64,000 nt of DNA from Latrodectus hesperus (GCA_037975125.1 CM075853.1:48924458-48988457), one strand, 5' to 3'. Shown: positions 1 through 14,940, counted from the stretch's first letter. Notes: generated by a model from the letters alone, not told the origin. A program made the numbers and translations.

Positions 1-3000
1 TAAATGAATGTGAAACATTGCTAAGGGGCCGTGAAAGAGGTCAAGACGTAAGGAAGAGAATAAATGTATGTTCACACTAATCGTGGGAATGTTTGAAAAA
101 GCATAAAAAAATAATCCCACTCCTAAAACATGCTTTCGGATAACTGTAATTTCTCTTCTAGAGAAGGAGATAGGTCAAAGGTGAGGGTTCACCGGGAACA
201 AAGAAGAAAAAAGAAAACTTGTATCTTACATCGAAAATGAGCCTCATTGTATCCATGCCTGACGCCCTACATTTAAATCCTATGTCAATATGAATAATTA
301 AGGTGATGAGAATAGCATGAGCCTATGTGTAGTAAATAAAGAATTTAATTTGGGAAGGAATGGATTAATTTTTTTTCGAAACTGTTTGAAACATTCAAAT
401 TGTAAATGTCAGATTTCATTCTCACTCTTTACTTTGAGATCATTTGCTTAAAATTGTGATAGAAGTGAATTTCCAAAAAATTTTTAAGTTATGATGTGAA
501 AGGAAGTGATGGTTATGAGAACAATAATATATTGGTTTATTTTTTTAAATCAGCAAAGCATTATTAATCGCTTATTATTTTTCTCTTTATTTAGTGGGCT
601 CATAAAAGTACTGATAGCTGTGCTAATGTAATATTAGCATAGATCTATTTACTTCGCACATTTGTTTCCTTAAATCATCAGATTCAAATAATTTATCAGA
701 TTTGAATGTTAATTCTATTATTTCTCTTGATTTAGGCTTTCTCATGTAACTTACTAATAAAATTTATTTAGTGTTAATATCAGCAGTGAGTTTAAGATAA
801 AGCGATATATTTTTGAGAGTTAATTTACACCATTTTTTCATTTAAAGTACATTTGATGTAAAATAATCTTGCAACACTTTTTGAAAAGAAAAAATCAGTT
901 AGTACCTGTATTTTCCCTTAACATCTCATATTATATATGAAAGTATTTTTTTATGTAATTGTTGTTCTGCTTTGTCATTTTCTTATATATTTTCAACAAA
1001 TTTTTAAACAGAATTAATAAGAATATAAAAATTATATTCGGATAGGACTGTGTAGTAAAATAATACATGTGAAGCAAAAAACATAGAATAAGCAATGCAT
1101 TAAAAAAATAAGCCATCATAATGGTGAATTCAAATTGTACAAGTAAATTGTATTTCTTTGCGACACTTTTTTTTACATGCTATCATCTTTAAAATTTTTC
1201 TTATGATCAAAATATGATAATTCATCGTGGCTTACAAAGGCAATAAACGAGTTTGACCCATTTCAAGTTTTTATTGAGGAATTTTTATTACTATAATTAA
1301 TTTATTTATCTCTCAAGTTTCCATTTTTTTCCAGTCTTTGTCCCAAAGTCATTGAATATTTTAAACATTTACTTCGTAGTAATAGTTTAATGCATTCTAA
1401 TATTATAAAATCTTTTGAATTATCATTGCATAAATTTTCTTTTTTCATTTACTTTTACTTTAAAAATTATGGTAAATGTATATTTGAAAGGAACTATTTT
1501 CTAACTATATGAAAAAATAATTAATTATGTAGATTTTTTAATACAAATGTCAAAAAACAAAATTGTATTAAAGCTATTAGGTTAATTTGTTTCATGGATA
1601 ATTGTATTAACCAGAATATGTCTCAGCTAGATTAATATGTTCTTCGGGAAAATTACGTAGCACAAAATAGCAACAATTCGGAAAACGTTTTCTTAGTTTT
1701 GGACGTTGATCAGAAACATATTCTTGGTTTCATTACAAAAAATTTAAAAAAAGGCCAGCATTAATCTTGTGTGCAGCTAGTAGATAAAGTCTACCAAATT
1801 AATGACGTTTGATAAGTAGTCGAGGAAGATAGACGTTCCAACTTCAAAATTCTAGAACAAGCCCTTGGGGACAATGATGAAGAAAAAAGTTCTTGGTGTC
1901 TGCTCAGACTTTCAATGAGTATTTCGGATGCCCGAAGTCTTAAGATAAATCCTCACGCGATCTTGTAAGTCCTCAACTTGGGTCACGAAACGTAGTGTAG
2001 GAAAGCCTTCTGCAAGATGAATATGGAGGGAAACAGGAGAGGGGAAGAATTATGGTATGTTAATGTATGGTACCAAAGCAGGGCGCATTTAGTTCGATAG
2101 TCAAAAGATAATTGCTTCTTAAAACGGGTTGAGGAGATGCTGAATGCTTTCAATGATCAAATCCAATGCCCACAAATTCGTTTCTTCTTTTACGCACCCC
2201 ACAATTATAGTCGCAAGAGCAAACTCTTAAGTAAAATAATTATTCAATATGAAATAGGGACAGTTGGGATATTTCAGAATTGATTTATGAAAATCATTCC
2301 TTTTTAATCCGTACTCAAGGTAACTTCATTAAAAGGCATTATATACTGACTTAAAGTATTATCTGCTTCGTATTGTTATTTTAATTCCATTTTTTAAGAT
2401 GACATAATTTGGAAAAGTGAAACCAGTTTATTGATAGCATTATATATGTGTGTAAGTGTGCACATTACCTGAAAATTGTTGTATCTGGTGATATTTTTAT
2501 CTTTCCATGAATGGCATGCATCTTATTGATAATATTCTGACTAGACTTCGAAATATAAATGGATATCTTTGATATAAATCATGAATTAATATATGAAAAT
2601 ACATGGGAAACAACAATTATGGTAGCTTATTTGATATTTCAGTAAAAGAGATCAATTCGGCAAAATGAAGATTTATTGAAAAGTTATTCCATTTTATCAC
2701 CAAATCCATTTATAATATTTTTCATGCAATTTTATAGTGAAACTGATTTTGCTTCTTGAACGGAATTAATTTTTGCGATTGTTTCTGTTGAGAAACCACA
2801 CATTTAATGTTTAAACTTTTAACTGCTTCTAAGAACAAAGCAACAATGATGATTTGATGCTAAAAAAGTTTGAAATCATGTTTGTTAACTTAAAAGATTT
2901 CTCTTTATTTTTATTTTAATGTTTTTATTTCTTTATTTGAAATGTTTTTCTTATCCGTTTCTGTACAAGATTCCATCAATATAGTTTGATTATTTTCCTG

Positions 3001-3650
3001 ATGGAATGGGGAAATTAATCGAACTATGAGTTAAAACTTATATACAAATCGCGAAAGTTCTTTACATGAATTGAATGATTTTCATAAATGAAAACATTTA
3101 TTTTGACAATAACTTGAAGAACAAGAAACTTCCGTAATGTAATGTATTTCAAAAATAAGGAAAAAAATCTCCATCTCACAAGTGTTCTATAGAGGCAAAT
3201 TTATTTTTAATAAGAAAAAAAGTAGACTAATTGAAGTTACAGTGATATTAATTATTTAAAAATTATCTTTTCATCATAACGTAAAAATTTTCAATTATAT
3301 TTTTAAATGAATTAAAACAGTAGTAGTTGTCTTTAGACTTGCTGTATCATTTACTTCAGCTAATTAAGATATAAGTAGGCTAATATGATTTTTTTTTGCA
3401 TTCTACTGAAATAAAAACTGAATTCAAAGATATAATTGAAAAATACAATTCAATTTATATTTTTAACTGCATTCTTTTCTTATCTAATAATAATTATTTT
3501 CAGCTAACATATTAAATACATCTATATTTTAGTATCTTGAATTTAATATTATCGTCAATGCATATTTTTTCGCACTTTAGGATAAATCCTAGTTCTTTAT
3601 TATTCATAAAAAATATTTCTTTTATAATTTTGATTTTTCATTACTATTTA

Positions 3651-3738
<88 letters not shown>

Positions 3739-4806
3739 TGTTAGTAACTATTTAAAAAAATTACTTTAGTCAAATTATAACGGGCTTACATAAAATTTTC
3801 ACTCAATATTATGATATGATTAGATAAGTTTTGACAATTTCTTTCTGTAAACTTTTTAATAAAAATATGAACACCTTATCACATACTATTACTTTAATGC
3901 ACTTTATAACTTGAATTTGGGTCACAATATGTATTGAGTCTATTGTATTCAGTCAGACACAATTTTCTTTTTATGTTTTAATAATATTATTTATTGATAT
4001 TAAATGAGTGACATAATTTCAAATTGTAGGCTCAAATATCAATTTTTTTAATTTGAATTTTATTGTTTAAAAACACATCAAAATTATTATGCAATAAAAA
4101 AAACGCGTTTTACATTTTGTAAAGTATACTTGAAAGAAAATTATCACATTCTTAAATTAAAATGAACTAGACAAAAGTACTGTCTAAGTTGATATTGTTA
4201 ACAATTGGATGAAGATAAAAAGAAAACAATTATAATTTGTTGAAACTATATAACGAATTATATGAAATAAATACACTCAGCTAAATAGCTATGCACTCTT
4301 GACGCAACCCTGTTATCCAAAACCATGATAAATCTCCTTGAGGAACTTAAACATGAGAAACATAATTACAAACTTTACTTAGGGAATTTTTGGCATCTTC
4401 TTAATCATCTTTCGAAGTTTGTATTGCTGTCCTTACACCTGGGACAAGGACTGTGGCTGATAGTAGAAGGATCATAAGAGGACTGGATTTGCCTGAAGAT
4501 GAGCAACCCAAAGAATGCGAGAATATTTGCCACGGAGAAGAAGCTGTAAACTAAAAGGATTAAAGAACTGTGAAATAAACTATTTAACTTTGTGAATTTT
4601 AGAAAAACAAATGATGTTTGAAATTAGTGCCCATAAGAATTACATAAAATGCAAATTTAAAAATATGAGCAGACGCATTGAAAGCTTCAACGTTACACTT
4701 TAAGGAAATAATAAGTTAATGATTTCAAATAGATAAAATTAAAAAAAATCTATGAATCATATCGAAATGAATTACGCTCGAACTCATGTTATTTTGCCAA
4801 ATAAAG
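1..4806. other. AT-rich intergenic DNA, no gene seen
   Basis: No supported coding region or RNA gene was found here. The only clear structure is the (TA)n tract at 3655-3735. Open frames are short, lack recognisable domains and are broken by frequent AT-rich stops. The stretch 1790-2220 is slightly less AT-rich but gave no readable frame. Confidence 0.7.
3655..3735. repeat. (TA)n microsatellite, 81 bp
   Basis: An uninterrupted run of alternating T and A. It is the first of several such tracts in the window. Confidence 0.98.
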
Positions 4807-4868
4807 AGTTGAGTGGTCAGCGCTCTGGTTTGTACCTCAAGCATTTTATGAGGTTGAATTTAAATTTC
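4807..4868 (+). repeat. decayed tRNA-derived SINE head
   Basis: The stretch 'gttgagtggtcagcgctctgg' resembles the A-box region of the complete SINE at 45,877. About 35 bases later 'gaggttgaattt' sits where a B box (GGTTCGANTCC) would be, but it is degraded. No tail or target-site duplication is visible. Chance resemblance cannot be excluded. Confidence 0.4.
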
Positions 4869-5166
4869 AAATTTGTATTTGAATATTGTGTATCAAAGAT
4901 TGTTAAATCATAAATTTGGCAATATATAGTGTTGTTTATAGTTGTTAATAATTTCTATATTAATAAAACTGAAAAATAGTGTTGAATCATTTTACCATAT
5001 AAGAGTGAAATTTAAAAGTAAGCTTTGTTTAATAAGGAAATAGTATATCAAATGATATTAGGATGAACATTTCTTTTTGTTGTTTTTTCAATGTTTAAAA
5101 TTTGTTAAAATGTAAATAAACTTAATCAGGTTAATTTGCTGACATTTTCTAGTACACCAACCTTAA

Positions 5167-5466
5167 CAAGCTGGAAAGCGTAAAATTAACAATATTTGTA
5201 ATAGAAGCATCGTACAGAACAAGCTCAGTTGCTGCACTGATCCGCAAGAAGAATTACAAACATTGAGAGCAAAAAGAAAAAAATAATCATTACAATTTAA
5301 AGAAAGGGAGCTTGCAAAGAAACAAATTGCTGTAAAACAAATTGGACTCGAAACTTACTGGATAAAAGTCATCAAAAATATGTACAGTCATCCATTGCAA
5401 CATAATGACAAAATAAGGGAGGACAGTCTCATCAAGATTTTTTTTCCTGTTAAAAAAGAGCGGTAA
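5167..5466 (+). pseudogene. possible decayed reading frame, product unknown
   Basis: A 100-codon frame bounded by TAA at 5164 and TAA at 5464 is open except for one internal TAA after about 40 codons. Its translation is rich in Lys, Gln and Glu and ends in a lysine-rich segment (…FFPVKKER). No domain or family was recognised. A pyrimidine-rich AG lies just upstream, so it could also be a piece of an exon. It stands out from its surroundings only because it has few stops and somewhat more G+C. It may be a transposon or pseudogene fragment, or chance. Confidence 0.2.
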
Positions 5467-8400
5467 GAAAAATTAGTGCATTTTTTTTTCAAGAATGACC
5501 ATACTAAAGTATTATTCCTTCTGTTTTTTCCTATCATATTTATTTATTTATTTTTCACGGGATAAAATTACTAAGAAGTGTTTGCACTTCACGTAGTCAC
5601 TAACCTTTCACGGGCCATTTCACTGAAGTTAGAATTTCTTCCGGTAGTAAAAGGTTTTATTGTAGAAGGCGGGTTTGTTTTTATTCTATCGCGAATTCTT
5701 AAGTTTTTAGCTTTGAGAGTGAAACAAATTGAATATTACAGCTTTGCTAAATTATGAAGATTTAATTAATCATTAGAATTTTTTTTAAAAATCTTATTAA
5801 TGAGTTTCTGTAACGATTCCAATTCTTAAACATATTTCTATCAGAAGCAATCGTGAAATATGTTTTGATAAAATATGCTGATATGTTTCAACCCCGAAAT
5901 ATTTAGAATTTTGCTTGAATTAATAGACTTTAATTTGAAAATAGAGAGCTATCTCAAAAATATCATCTAAAATTGATATAGAGCATTTTTACAGTTTTTG
6001 AAGCAAATTATTTAAAATTTTTATTCATTTGAATGTTATCCTTGGTTCAAATATTTAACATTTATTTTCCCACGTTGAAAGTCAATCGAAAGCAAATTAT
6101 TACTTTTAAAAAGGAAGTCGAAACGTATCTTAGAAAAAAAAATATGCATTTATTGATAAGTAACATTTAATAAAACAAAACAAAGATTGTTTTTATTTCA
6201 TCGAGCTTTCTCAATATTTTCAAAATTGTTATTGCTCATCCATTATTAACTCTAATGCAAATTACATTTAAAAAAATAATAAGTTTGAAAATCACTGACA
6301 ATTTTTTTCTTAGCATAATTAACAAAAACAATTTCATTTTCAATTTAAAACTTTTAATCGAAAAAATTATTAACAATTTAATAATTCATTTTGCTAACTA
6401 CAACGCTGCAATTTTTTTTCTATTATGAACTAATTTTCACACCGTTTTCTTATTTTCAACCCTAAGCAATGTCTAACTCTAGTTTTAATTTATTATCACA
6501 TATTTTATTTCAAATAAAGTGATATTAAGTATAGAAAATCAACTTTGTAAATAATATAAAGGAAAAGTTTAGAGAAAAACCGTTGATACTTTAAAATATT
6601 ATCGTTTCTTAGAAATTTTGCTTTTACTGAAATATAAAAGAAACACACGGAGTTTTATAAATAATAATAAAGAAATTTTTAAGAAACCGGTTAACATTTA
6701 AAAATTTCATCATTTTTAAAAATTTTAGTTTCTTATGATGAGCATAATTCATAAGCATTTTTAAATATGAACATAAGTGAACAATTTCATCTGACAATAC
6801 TTTATCATCATGATTTCCTTAAATGCTTAATGATAGTAACTATAATTATATAATAATAATTATATAATAAATCAATACTTTCTGGTCGATGTGGTTTTAA
6901 ACTATTTCTCTAAAAAATTAATTTTTTAATCATCAGGAACATTCAAATTCACTAAATTTTTTATTTCTACTTTCTGAATATAATACATTAAAAATTTTGA
7001 AGACAAACATACGGAAATCTTCTATGTTTATGCTTAAAAAACAGGACTTATTCACAGCATTAGTGATGTAATTTTTTCTTCTCTTCTTAATATTCTTCCA
7101 CACTTTGAAATTAAAATTAGAGATTCTTATAAATGTCTAAAAAATGTCTTATAAATGTATAAAATTCTTATTTATATTTTTAAAACATTTATTAAACAGA
7201 GATAAATTTACACGTATTAAAAATTAATTACTCGCGTGAAATTACCTTACAATTTTAGTTTAATTCAGCTTATCAACTCTTATTTATTTTGAAAATCATT
7301 ATTTATTAATTATTTGAAAATCTTTATTTATTAGCATATTAAACAAAAGGAATTAATTTTTTAACAAAATGATGTAACTTATTAGTTAATTTTTTATATT
7401 AATATTTTAATAATTAATATTTTAATTATTTAATATATAAAATTATATAATACTTTATTTTAATTTAAAACATTAAATTCTATAAATGTGAATCAAGAAG
7501 ATAATAAATCAAATGATTAGTTCCTTGTAAAATTATTTTATATAATTCTTCCATTTATTTAAGATTGCAACCGAAAAAATTAGAAGCTAATTGAAATTTA
7601 CGCTGTTTTTCACAGTAAAAGTAAATTCTTCTGGATTTCATTCAAAAATTGCTTCATGCGTTATTTGAATGAAATTTATGTTAAATAATGAACTTCTTTA
7701 AAAAAATAATTACACTCTCTTATGAAATTACTAGAAGAAATTTATTTTAAAATGTAACTGATTTTTTTTCATATTAATATACATTAGTATTTAGTTTACG
7801 TGTATAAAAAATGTTAGTATCTGTTACAAATTTTAAGTGATGGGAGAAAAAAAGAGATTTCAATTTTTTTTATTTCGTTGCTGAATTTCAACTCATTTAC
7901 AATAATAATCTCTTTTCAACTTTTTTACAATAATAATCATGCGGTTGTTATTTCAAATTACTTTTTTACAATTTTTTTCTCGATTTGTTAAATCATATTT
8001 GTCTGATTAAATACATAAAGTTGACAATTAAGTGATGTAGAAGAATTTGTGGATACTTAATAAATATGATTATTAGGTCGTTTTGCTTGATATTCACATT
8101 GGAAAAAAACCTAAGTTTGATATATTTTAACTGTTGTAGTTACCAAATTTTAATTTAAAATTATCTTTCAAAATATCTAAATATAAAAAAATGGTCATAA
8201 TATATTTTTTAAATATTAATGCAATGATTTGTTTTCTACCATGCATTATATCAAAACAATTAATCGCAGCTATATTTTATTTAAACTAAAATTTTAAAAT
8301 TGCATTCTTCTTCTTTTCCATATTCGTATTTAACAACAGGTATTAGCATTTTAAAATGCACTTTTATCTAATAACAATTCCTAATTTTCATATAATACAA

Positions 8401-11400
8401 AATTATTTATCATTGTTTTGCACTAAAAAATTTGAACTTTTAAAATGGCATTGATTTACATTATACTAAAAAAAATCTTATAAGCAGAGTTTATTTTATG
8501 TTGTCCAAATAATTTAACAAAAATTGAGCAGTTTGTAATAAAATCAAAAACAAACATGCGTTATTAAATTTGACTGGAGTTTTTAAACTTCTAATGTGAG
8601 GAAGTTTTTGATAAATAAATAAGTTTTCAGTCAGATTGATTGGTTATTAATTGTAACCTTTAAGTCTCCTTTTGATTCGATTTTTTTCTTCAAAATAATT
8701 TATAATATAGTTATCTCTAACTACGTGATAAATTTATTATTTTATTGAAAATTCAAGCTATTTAAGTTGTCAATTATTAGCTGTTGTTCATTTTTAACAA
8801 ATTTGAAAATGATCAATTTCTGAATTATAAACATTGTTTTTTTTTATAATTGAATGACAATTTTAAATAACGAATAAAATATTTATAATATTTAAAAATG
8901 ATGAAGTAAAATAATAAAAACGGCAGTTGATAATTTCATCGATTAATTAATTTGAATGCATTTGGTGTAACTAACATATTTGATTTCTAACTATTTTAAA
9001 AAAAAACCTTTCAACCGGCCATTTAGTTATGCATAACTCCTAAATACTAATCGATGAAACGCACAAATACTTTGAAATGCAAATAAATTTAAAGATTATT
9101 AAACTAAAAATTTAAACCTTAAAGCCTTTTTTTATTATTTAAAAGCCAATGTAAAGTATTTTAAAATGTTTTAATTAAAAGTGTTGCAAAGATTCTAAGA
9201 GCTAAATTCTTAAAGAAACATAACATCTGACACTTATCTGTATTCTATAATCTTGACATGTCTCTTAAAATAGTTGTGTTCATCAATTTTGGTATCTAAA
9301 GTTTTTTTTCAAACATTTGATTTTCACTAATTGAAACATTTCTAATATTTTTCGTTTGAATTCATCGTAATGTTTTAAGCAATTACTATGTGAACACATG
9401 TTTTAATTTTTCTTTTGTGATAATTTTTACTGTGTAGAAAAATGTATTTTAAAATAAATACATTTCTTCGTATTCAATTTTTAGACAAGTAGATTTCATC
9501 TACTTTTCAAATAATTATATTGCACAGAGAAATTGCAGTGATGTCTCACTGCACTTGCGTGAGTTATTATCAATATAATAGTTTTTATTCAAGATGATGT
9601 CCCTCAATAAACTTAACAACATTATTAGTTTGTAAAGATATATTTCCAGAATGCATAAGAAATTAATAGCATTGATACTGTTTGCCTTAGCAACATTGAG
9701 TCGTCTCTCTATGCTGAATGGTAACCCTAGTTTAGCTTTCATCAAATAGAAAGGAAAATTTGAATGAAAGAGGAGCGGAAGATGATTTATTATGATTCTC
9801 GCAAAACAAGGGATGCATTCAGGAAAGTCTGAAATAAAATATGTTTAGCAGAAAACAAAAATATGTTTGTTTACTTTGCGTCACTTAATTTGTAGAACAT
9901 TATATAATTCAACACATATAGCCTTTAGTTTTGTTGTTTCTCAAATGATGCAAGAGAAAAAATTGCGAACTTTTAATTATTAAAATATCTTTAATACAAA
10001 AGTTTGGAATTAAAAGTAAAAAATACAGTAAAGTATTAATCTTTTATTAAACATCTTAAAAATTAATCATAGTTCCTCCATTAAGTATTCCTTAAAATTA
10101 ATAATTAATTTAAGTTAGTGCTATACCTTAAAACGTCAATATATTTTAAGTAGATCTCTTCATTTTACAAATTTAAATAACGAAATCCTCGTTTATCAAT
10201 ATTTTGTATAATTTACTATTAAATTGCAAGAAGCTATAAGTAGGAAACGAGTATTCTTTTGTAGGACGGAAAAAAATTTAATACAGGGATAGTACAGGTT
10301 GCTATATAATCATGTGAACGTCACTTACTGTTTCTCTCCAAGAGACAGAAATCAGTTTCATCAGCTGTGTGCGACATTCTATTTACATTACGTTTCATGG
10401 AATGTTCGCTTTGTGAAATAGAAGCATAAATATTTCAGTGGAATGCGTTGAATTGCATTTATTCAGTGAAATATCATTTAATCTGTAAAGGAGAAAATCA
10501 AAATTATGCTATGCATTTACTTACGATGAAACGCCATATATGAAGTAATGTAGGCATAGAAAATATGATTTTGTTCGAAAATTTGAATGTGGAAGATTAT
10601 TGTTTTCATTTAGTTTTCAATCAGTATGTATGATTGCAAAATAATTTTTCTTTAAGCTTTGTATGCTTAAAATTAAAGGTATGTTTTTATTAGATTTTAA
10701 GATTTTTTTAAACCTTTTTTTATTTCATTTAGATTTTTGGAATGAAAAAAGCATATGCATACATAATTTCATATTTAAACACATACTGTGTAGATTTTAA
10801 AAAGAAGCACTTGTATAGAACGACCCAATACACAACTGTCTTCAAATTAAAAATCTCAAGAGAGCCATCTATTTACTAAATTTTAAGTTATCACAGAAAA
10901 TAATTCTACTAAAATTTTCTGTACTCTAAAAGAATTCATTTCGTAAAAAAATTTTAATTAGTTGCATGTTAAATAAGATATAATACATCACTGATTGAAA
11001 GATCATGCTAAGTGCTGTTTTATAATTTTTTATCCATTTCTCAAGAAAAATTTCATAATACTGTTTTCCTTAATGATTTATACCGATTCATTTAAAAATA
11101 TTTATATAAGTAACTTAGCCCTGCTACCGATATTATCATTTAATAGCTTATAGAATATCCTTTTTATCTTCTGTAATAGTATATTTTAATGAGAAAATTT
11201 GTTTTTAAGAATATAATATTTAAGTGCTTAGCCAAACTGTGAGTGAAATATTTAAAGCTTCATCAAATATTCACATACACTGCCTTTTTTCAGTCCTAAA
11301 TGTACACTAAAAATATGATGTAAGAATCAATTTATTAGAAAAACTTATATCCTTTAAAAAACGTGTTACTTTTTAAATATTTTTCTCGTAATACCTAAAA

Positions 11401-11833
11401 TTTTTGGATACAAAATGCAGACTTAGTGGGTGAAGGATTTTAAATCTGTAAAATAATTATATTAGCTTGATTATTAATCAAGAAATACAGAAGTACATTT
11501 TCAGTATTAGAAGATAAAAATTGTTGTGTAATCAAAATTAGTCTAAAAGGAAATGAAATATATGAAGAAATAAGGAAGACTGAAAATTCTAGACGTCCAG
11601 ACCCACTTTCGTAGCTTCAGACCCAGTTCATTTCCTTTTATGAAACTATTTGGATATATTGAAGGGGGTAACGGTTTCCCATTCGGTTTTTAAGATGACC
11701 TGGTTTACCCACAGCGGCCGTTGAACTGAGTAAGCCTTGACCTAAGTTTTCAATTTTAAAATGGTCATTTTATTATTATTTTCTTCAGACCCTGATCTGA
11801 TTTTAAGTGTAGTGAAAACTTTTGTCATCATTA
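5467..11833. other. AT-rich intergenic DNA, no gene seen
   Basis: No supported gene was found. The sequence is dominated by A/T runs and short AT-rich repeats, for example near 6840 and 7380-7440. A small less AT-rich patch lies at 10,260-10,480. The open frame on the minus strand near 9515-9745 has no recognisable feature. Confidence 0.7.
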
Positions 11834-11885
11834 TTTAACCCTTTTCCTTTCGAATTACTGACGCATCAGGATACAAAGGGTTAAA
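11834..11885. repeat. 11-bp perfect inverted repeat with TTAA ends
   Basis: The arms tttaacccttt (11834-11844) and aaagggttaaa (11875-11885) are exact reverse complements separated by 30 bp. A TTAA target followed by CCC is how piggyBac-type elements begin, so this could be a tiny derivative or a nested terminus. The interval is too short for a normal MITE. Confidence 0.5.
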
Positions 11886-14820
11886 AGGAGAAAAGTGCGT
11901 ACATCTCCTTGGAATTATTTTTTTACGTAATACTATTGAAGCATTTCTCTTCTCCATTGTACGTTTAAAGGAGGGAAGCACATTGTATAAAGTGTAACAA
12001 TGAAATCGCTCCCCGATTTTCGATATTGAATGAAGATGCTTAGAGAAGAGCGTGAATAGCATAGGCATCCTACCGAGAAAGTTATGACCCATTGGCCCCT
12101 TGACTGCTTTGTGTAGTGTGCATACCTTCCGGATTCAACACAATGCAAGAAGGGTACCGCTCTAGGTGTAAGCATAACATGAAAAAAAAGAACGCGATAC
12201 ATAGGTGTGAAATGATCAATATAAAGAAATTCCTGATACTCTTTATTGGATACTCTACAATATTAAGAGTTTCCTGATTTTTTATCTTTAATAAAATAAA
12301 TATGTTATGCGAGCTAAAAATGTGATAAATTTTTTTCAGTTTGATGTTATAAAAATTTGCTGTTTTATTTAAGTTGTTAGTTTTTTATTTATTTCTTGTT
12401 AGGTTATTCTATTCGTAGTGTTATATACAAAATGCGTAATACACCACAAATAAAATTATAACAGTTTCAGAATTGCTATTATAAATAATTTTCGTAACGT
12501 GTTAATTAATAATCGTAACATGTTTCCATTTGAGAGTTTTTTGTAAATAGTTTGCTATATAAACATGTCATCTACCCATATGAAAAATGTGTTTGTGGGA
12601 GTTAAAAGCACAACATACACTACATGTTCAGTTTTTCAACAGTAAATAATTTCACAAATCCAGGAATCCAAATCTCTTCGTAAAATGTAGTTCTACCACT
12701 CGGTTCCGTTAATAACGATGTTGATTTAAATAACTAAAAAAACTGCCTTAAGAGTGGACATAGTAATAAGGATAATTTCAAGTTTAAGATTTTTACAGGA
12801 TTGTTTTCCTTTAAGAAATTTATTCATTGGTTAGTATAAAGTAAAACAATATTACTAAACAAATTAAGAAGCAATTTATTTTCCCAATAAGTTTTGAATT
12901 ATGTTAAGTTAGTTTCGCATTAAATTAAGAAAAATTTCTTCAAATCCGAAAAATATTTTCTCTACTTTGCTATTAACAATTTTAGCATTTTAGCAATTTT
13001 AAATTTCTATGAAATCAAACTATTAATTGCAGTTAACTGAACATTTTCAAATACTTTTAATACGAAATTTTACAAACTACCATCGAAAAATTATATTATC
13101 ATAGAAAACTTAATAAATACATCACCATACACTTTTTTTACAAAATTTAATCTTATTATAGGTTTATATACAAAATTAAATTAGAACACAATTTAAATTT
13201 AAATCACAATTCAATTGAATCACAAGTTAAAAAATGTTGATCTTTGAGCAAAATTTTTTTAATATAAGTCATTTTACTTTGTTTATTTTCTTTATTCGAA
13301 ATGATTTATAATTATTCCTAGTAAAATAACTTAAATTTTAAAATTTTTTATTTTTTAACTATACTTTTTACTGAAAAACTTTTGCTTATTGTTTGTGTTT
13401 CCGGCCTGTTTCATTTCCTAAAATCTATTTTTAATTCGAATGCTGTCAAATGGCGTTTAATTTACCCTGATAAAAACAATGGATACATATTACTTGTTCC
13501 TTGACAAATAGGGGAGTTTTCATTCTTCACTCATTTAATTAGTTTTTATTTTTCATTGGTTTTGAACTCTCAAAATAAATCAATAAGAATCGGTTATGAT
13601 AATCATCAATCATTTCATTCTTTTACACTCCTGAAGTAGATTGAATTTCTCTCCATTCTGCCTCCATTGTTTTATTTGAGAATGAATGTATATGCTTATT
13701 GGCTGAGTATTTATGCATATATATGTGTACATACATAGAATGAAAGAAAGCATTTTGTGCTAACATAATCGCTGAAAGCTGATTTCTGGGTGGTATTTCT
13801 TCATTTGCTAAACAATGCTTGGTGTTTTAGTTTACCACACTTCGCCCTTTTTCGAAGACAATACAATTTTGTTTTCTTGTTTAGTGGAGCAATAAAAAAT
13901 CGTATAATCGTATTACAGCAAAATAAGTTAATCTTTGCTGTAATATGAGAACTGTAACAAATTTATTCTTAGATATTATTTTTAACTTCTCTGCCAGTAT
14001 ATATGATATTGTTTTATATGATTTCAAAGCTGATTTAAATACATAAAAATACCATTTATTCACTAATCATTTACTTAGTTTTTTTTTTAATATTGCTTAA
14101 TTTTCATATGTTTTTCAAGTAAGACATGAATAAATTTTCAATATCTTTCGTAATTGATTACTTTTTTTTAGAGATTATAGATCTGAAATTATGATTACCA
14201 AAATATTTTTAAATTGACGTATTGGTTGCTTATGACAATATGCAAGTTATGTTAATGTCATAATTATGTCATTTTGTTTTTCTTCCCGTAAATCTTTATT
14301 TAATATATGCGCAACTATATAAACACAATATACATATAATAATTATTAAACACAAAATTTCTTCTGTTAAAATTTTATTTTTAATTTTTGAGGCGCCTAA
14401 TTTCATCACATCAATTTATTTTAATGTGATAATAAATAAATATTCATTAATTCATTCATTCATTTAAAAGGAATTATTTAATTTTTATATTTCTAATAAA
14501 ATATGAAGCAATCAAAAAAAATAAGGAGAAAACAACCAAAATAAAATGAAGAAAAAAAAATCATGAACTATTATTTATCTATTTTTAACTTATTGATATC
14601 TAAAACAATCTTTTTTAAATAACTGTTTAAGTTTAATTAAGCTAGAATTTTGATTTTCATAATTTATACGTTAATAGTAATTCTAACTGCTCTCTTATTT
14701 AACTTAATCCTCATTTATCCTTTTTAACCTTCTTTTTAACCTCATTATGAAACAAATTTTATGTTAGTCAAATGATAATCTGTTTTTTGTCCTTATCTTG
14801 ATCAATACTTACGAGTCTTT
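11886..14820. other. intergenic DNA; GC-richer island at the left
   Basis: The left part (to about 12,210) is less AT-rich than its surroundings and carries two overlapping minus-strand ATG frames of 85 codons (11835-12092) and 89 codons (11933-12202). Neither has a recognisable domain or signal. The rest is AT-rich and nothing was identified in it. Confidence 0.6.
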
Positions 14821-14940
14821 AAAGAAAACCTTAGCTGAAATCAGCTAGAATTTTCTAATATAATTAAAAACATTTTAATTTCTAATAAATTATAAATAAT
14901 AATGACAAAATCCTAACTGATTTCAGCTAAGATTTTCTTT
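14821..14940 (-). repeat. long imperfect hairpin, about 37-bp arms
   Basis: Arms 14821-14857 and 14904-14940 are near-perfect reverse complements around a loop of about 46 bases. Both contain the block ttagctgaaatcag, and a third copy of the core (tagctgaaatcagcta) follows at 14949-14964. The three inner differences are transitions that would be G·U pairs if the minus strand were transcribed and C·A mismatches if the plus strand were, so the minus strand was chosen. It may be a small RNA precursor or the ends of a small element. Confidence 0.6.

Noticed and set aside
4400..4470. Short Cys-containing translation (YCCPYTWDKDCG) reminiscent of cysteine-knot peptides
   Set aside because: Only three cysteines precede a stop, with no signal peptide or full cysteine framework.
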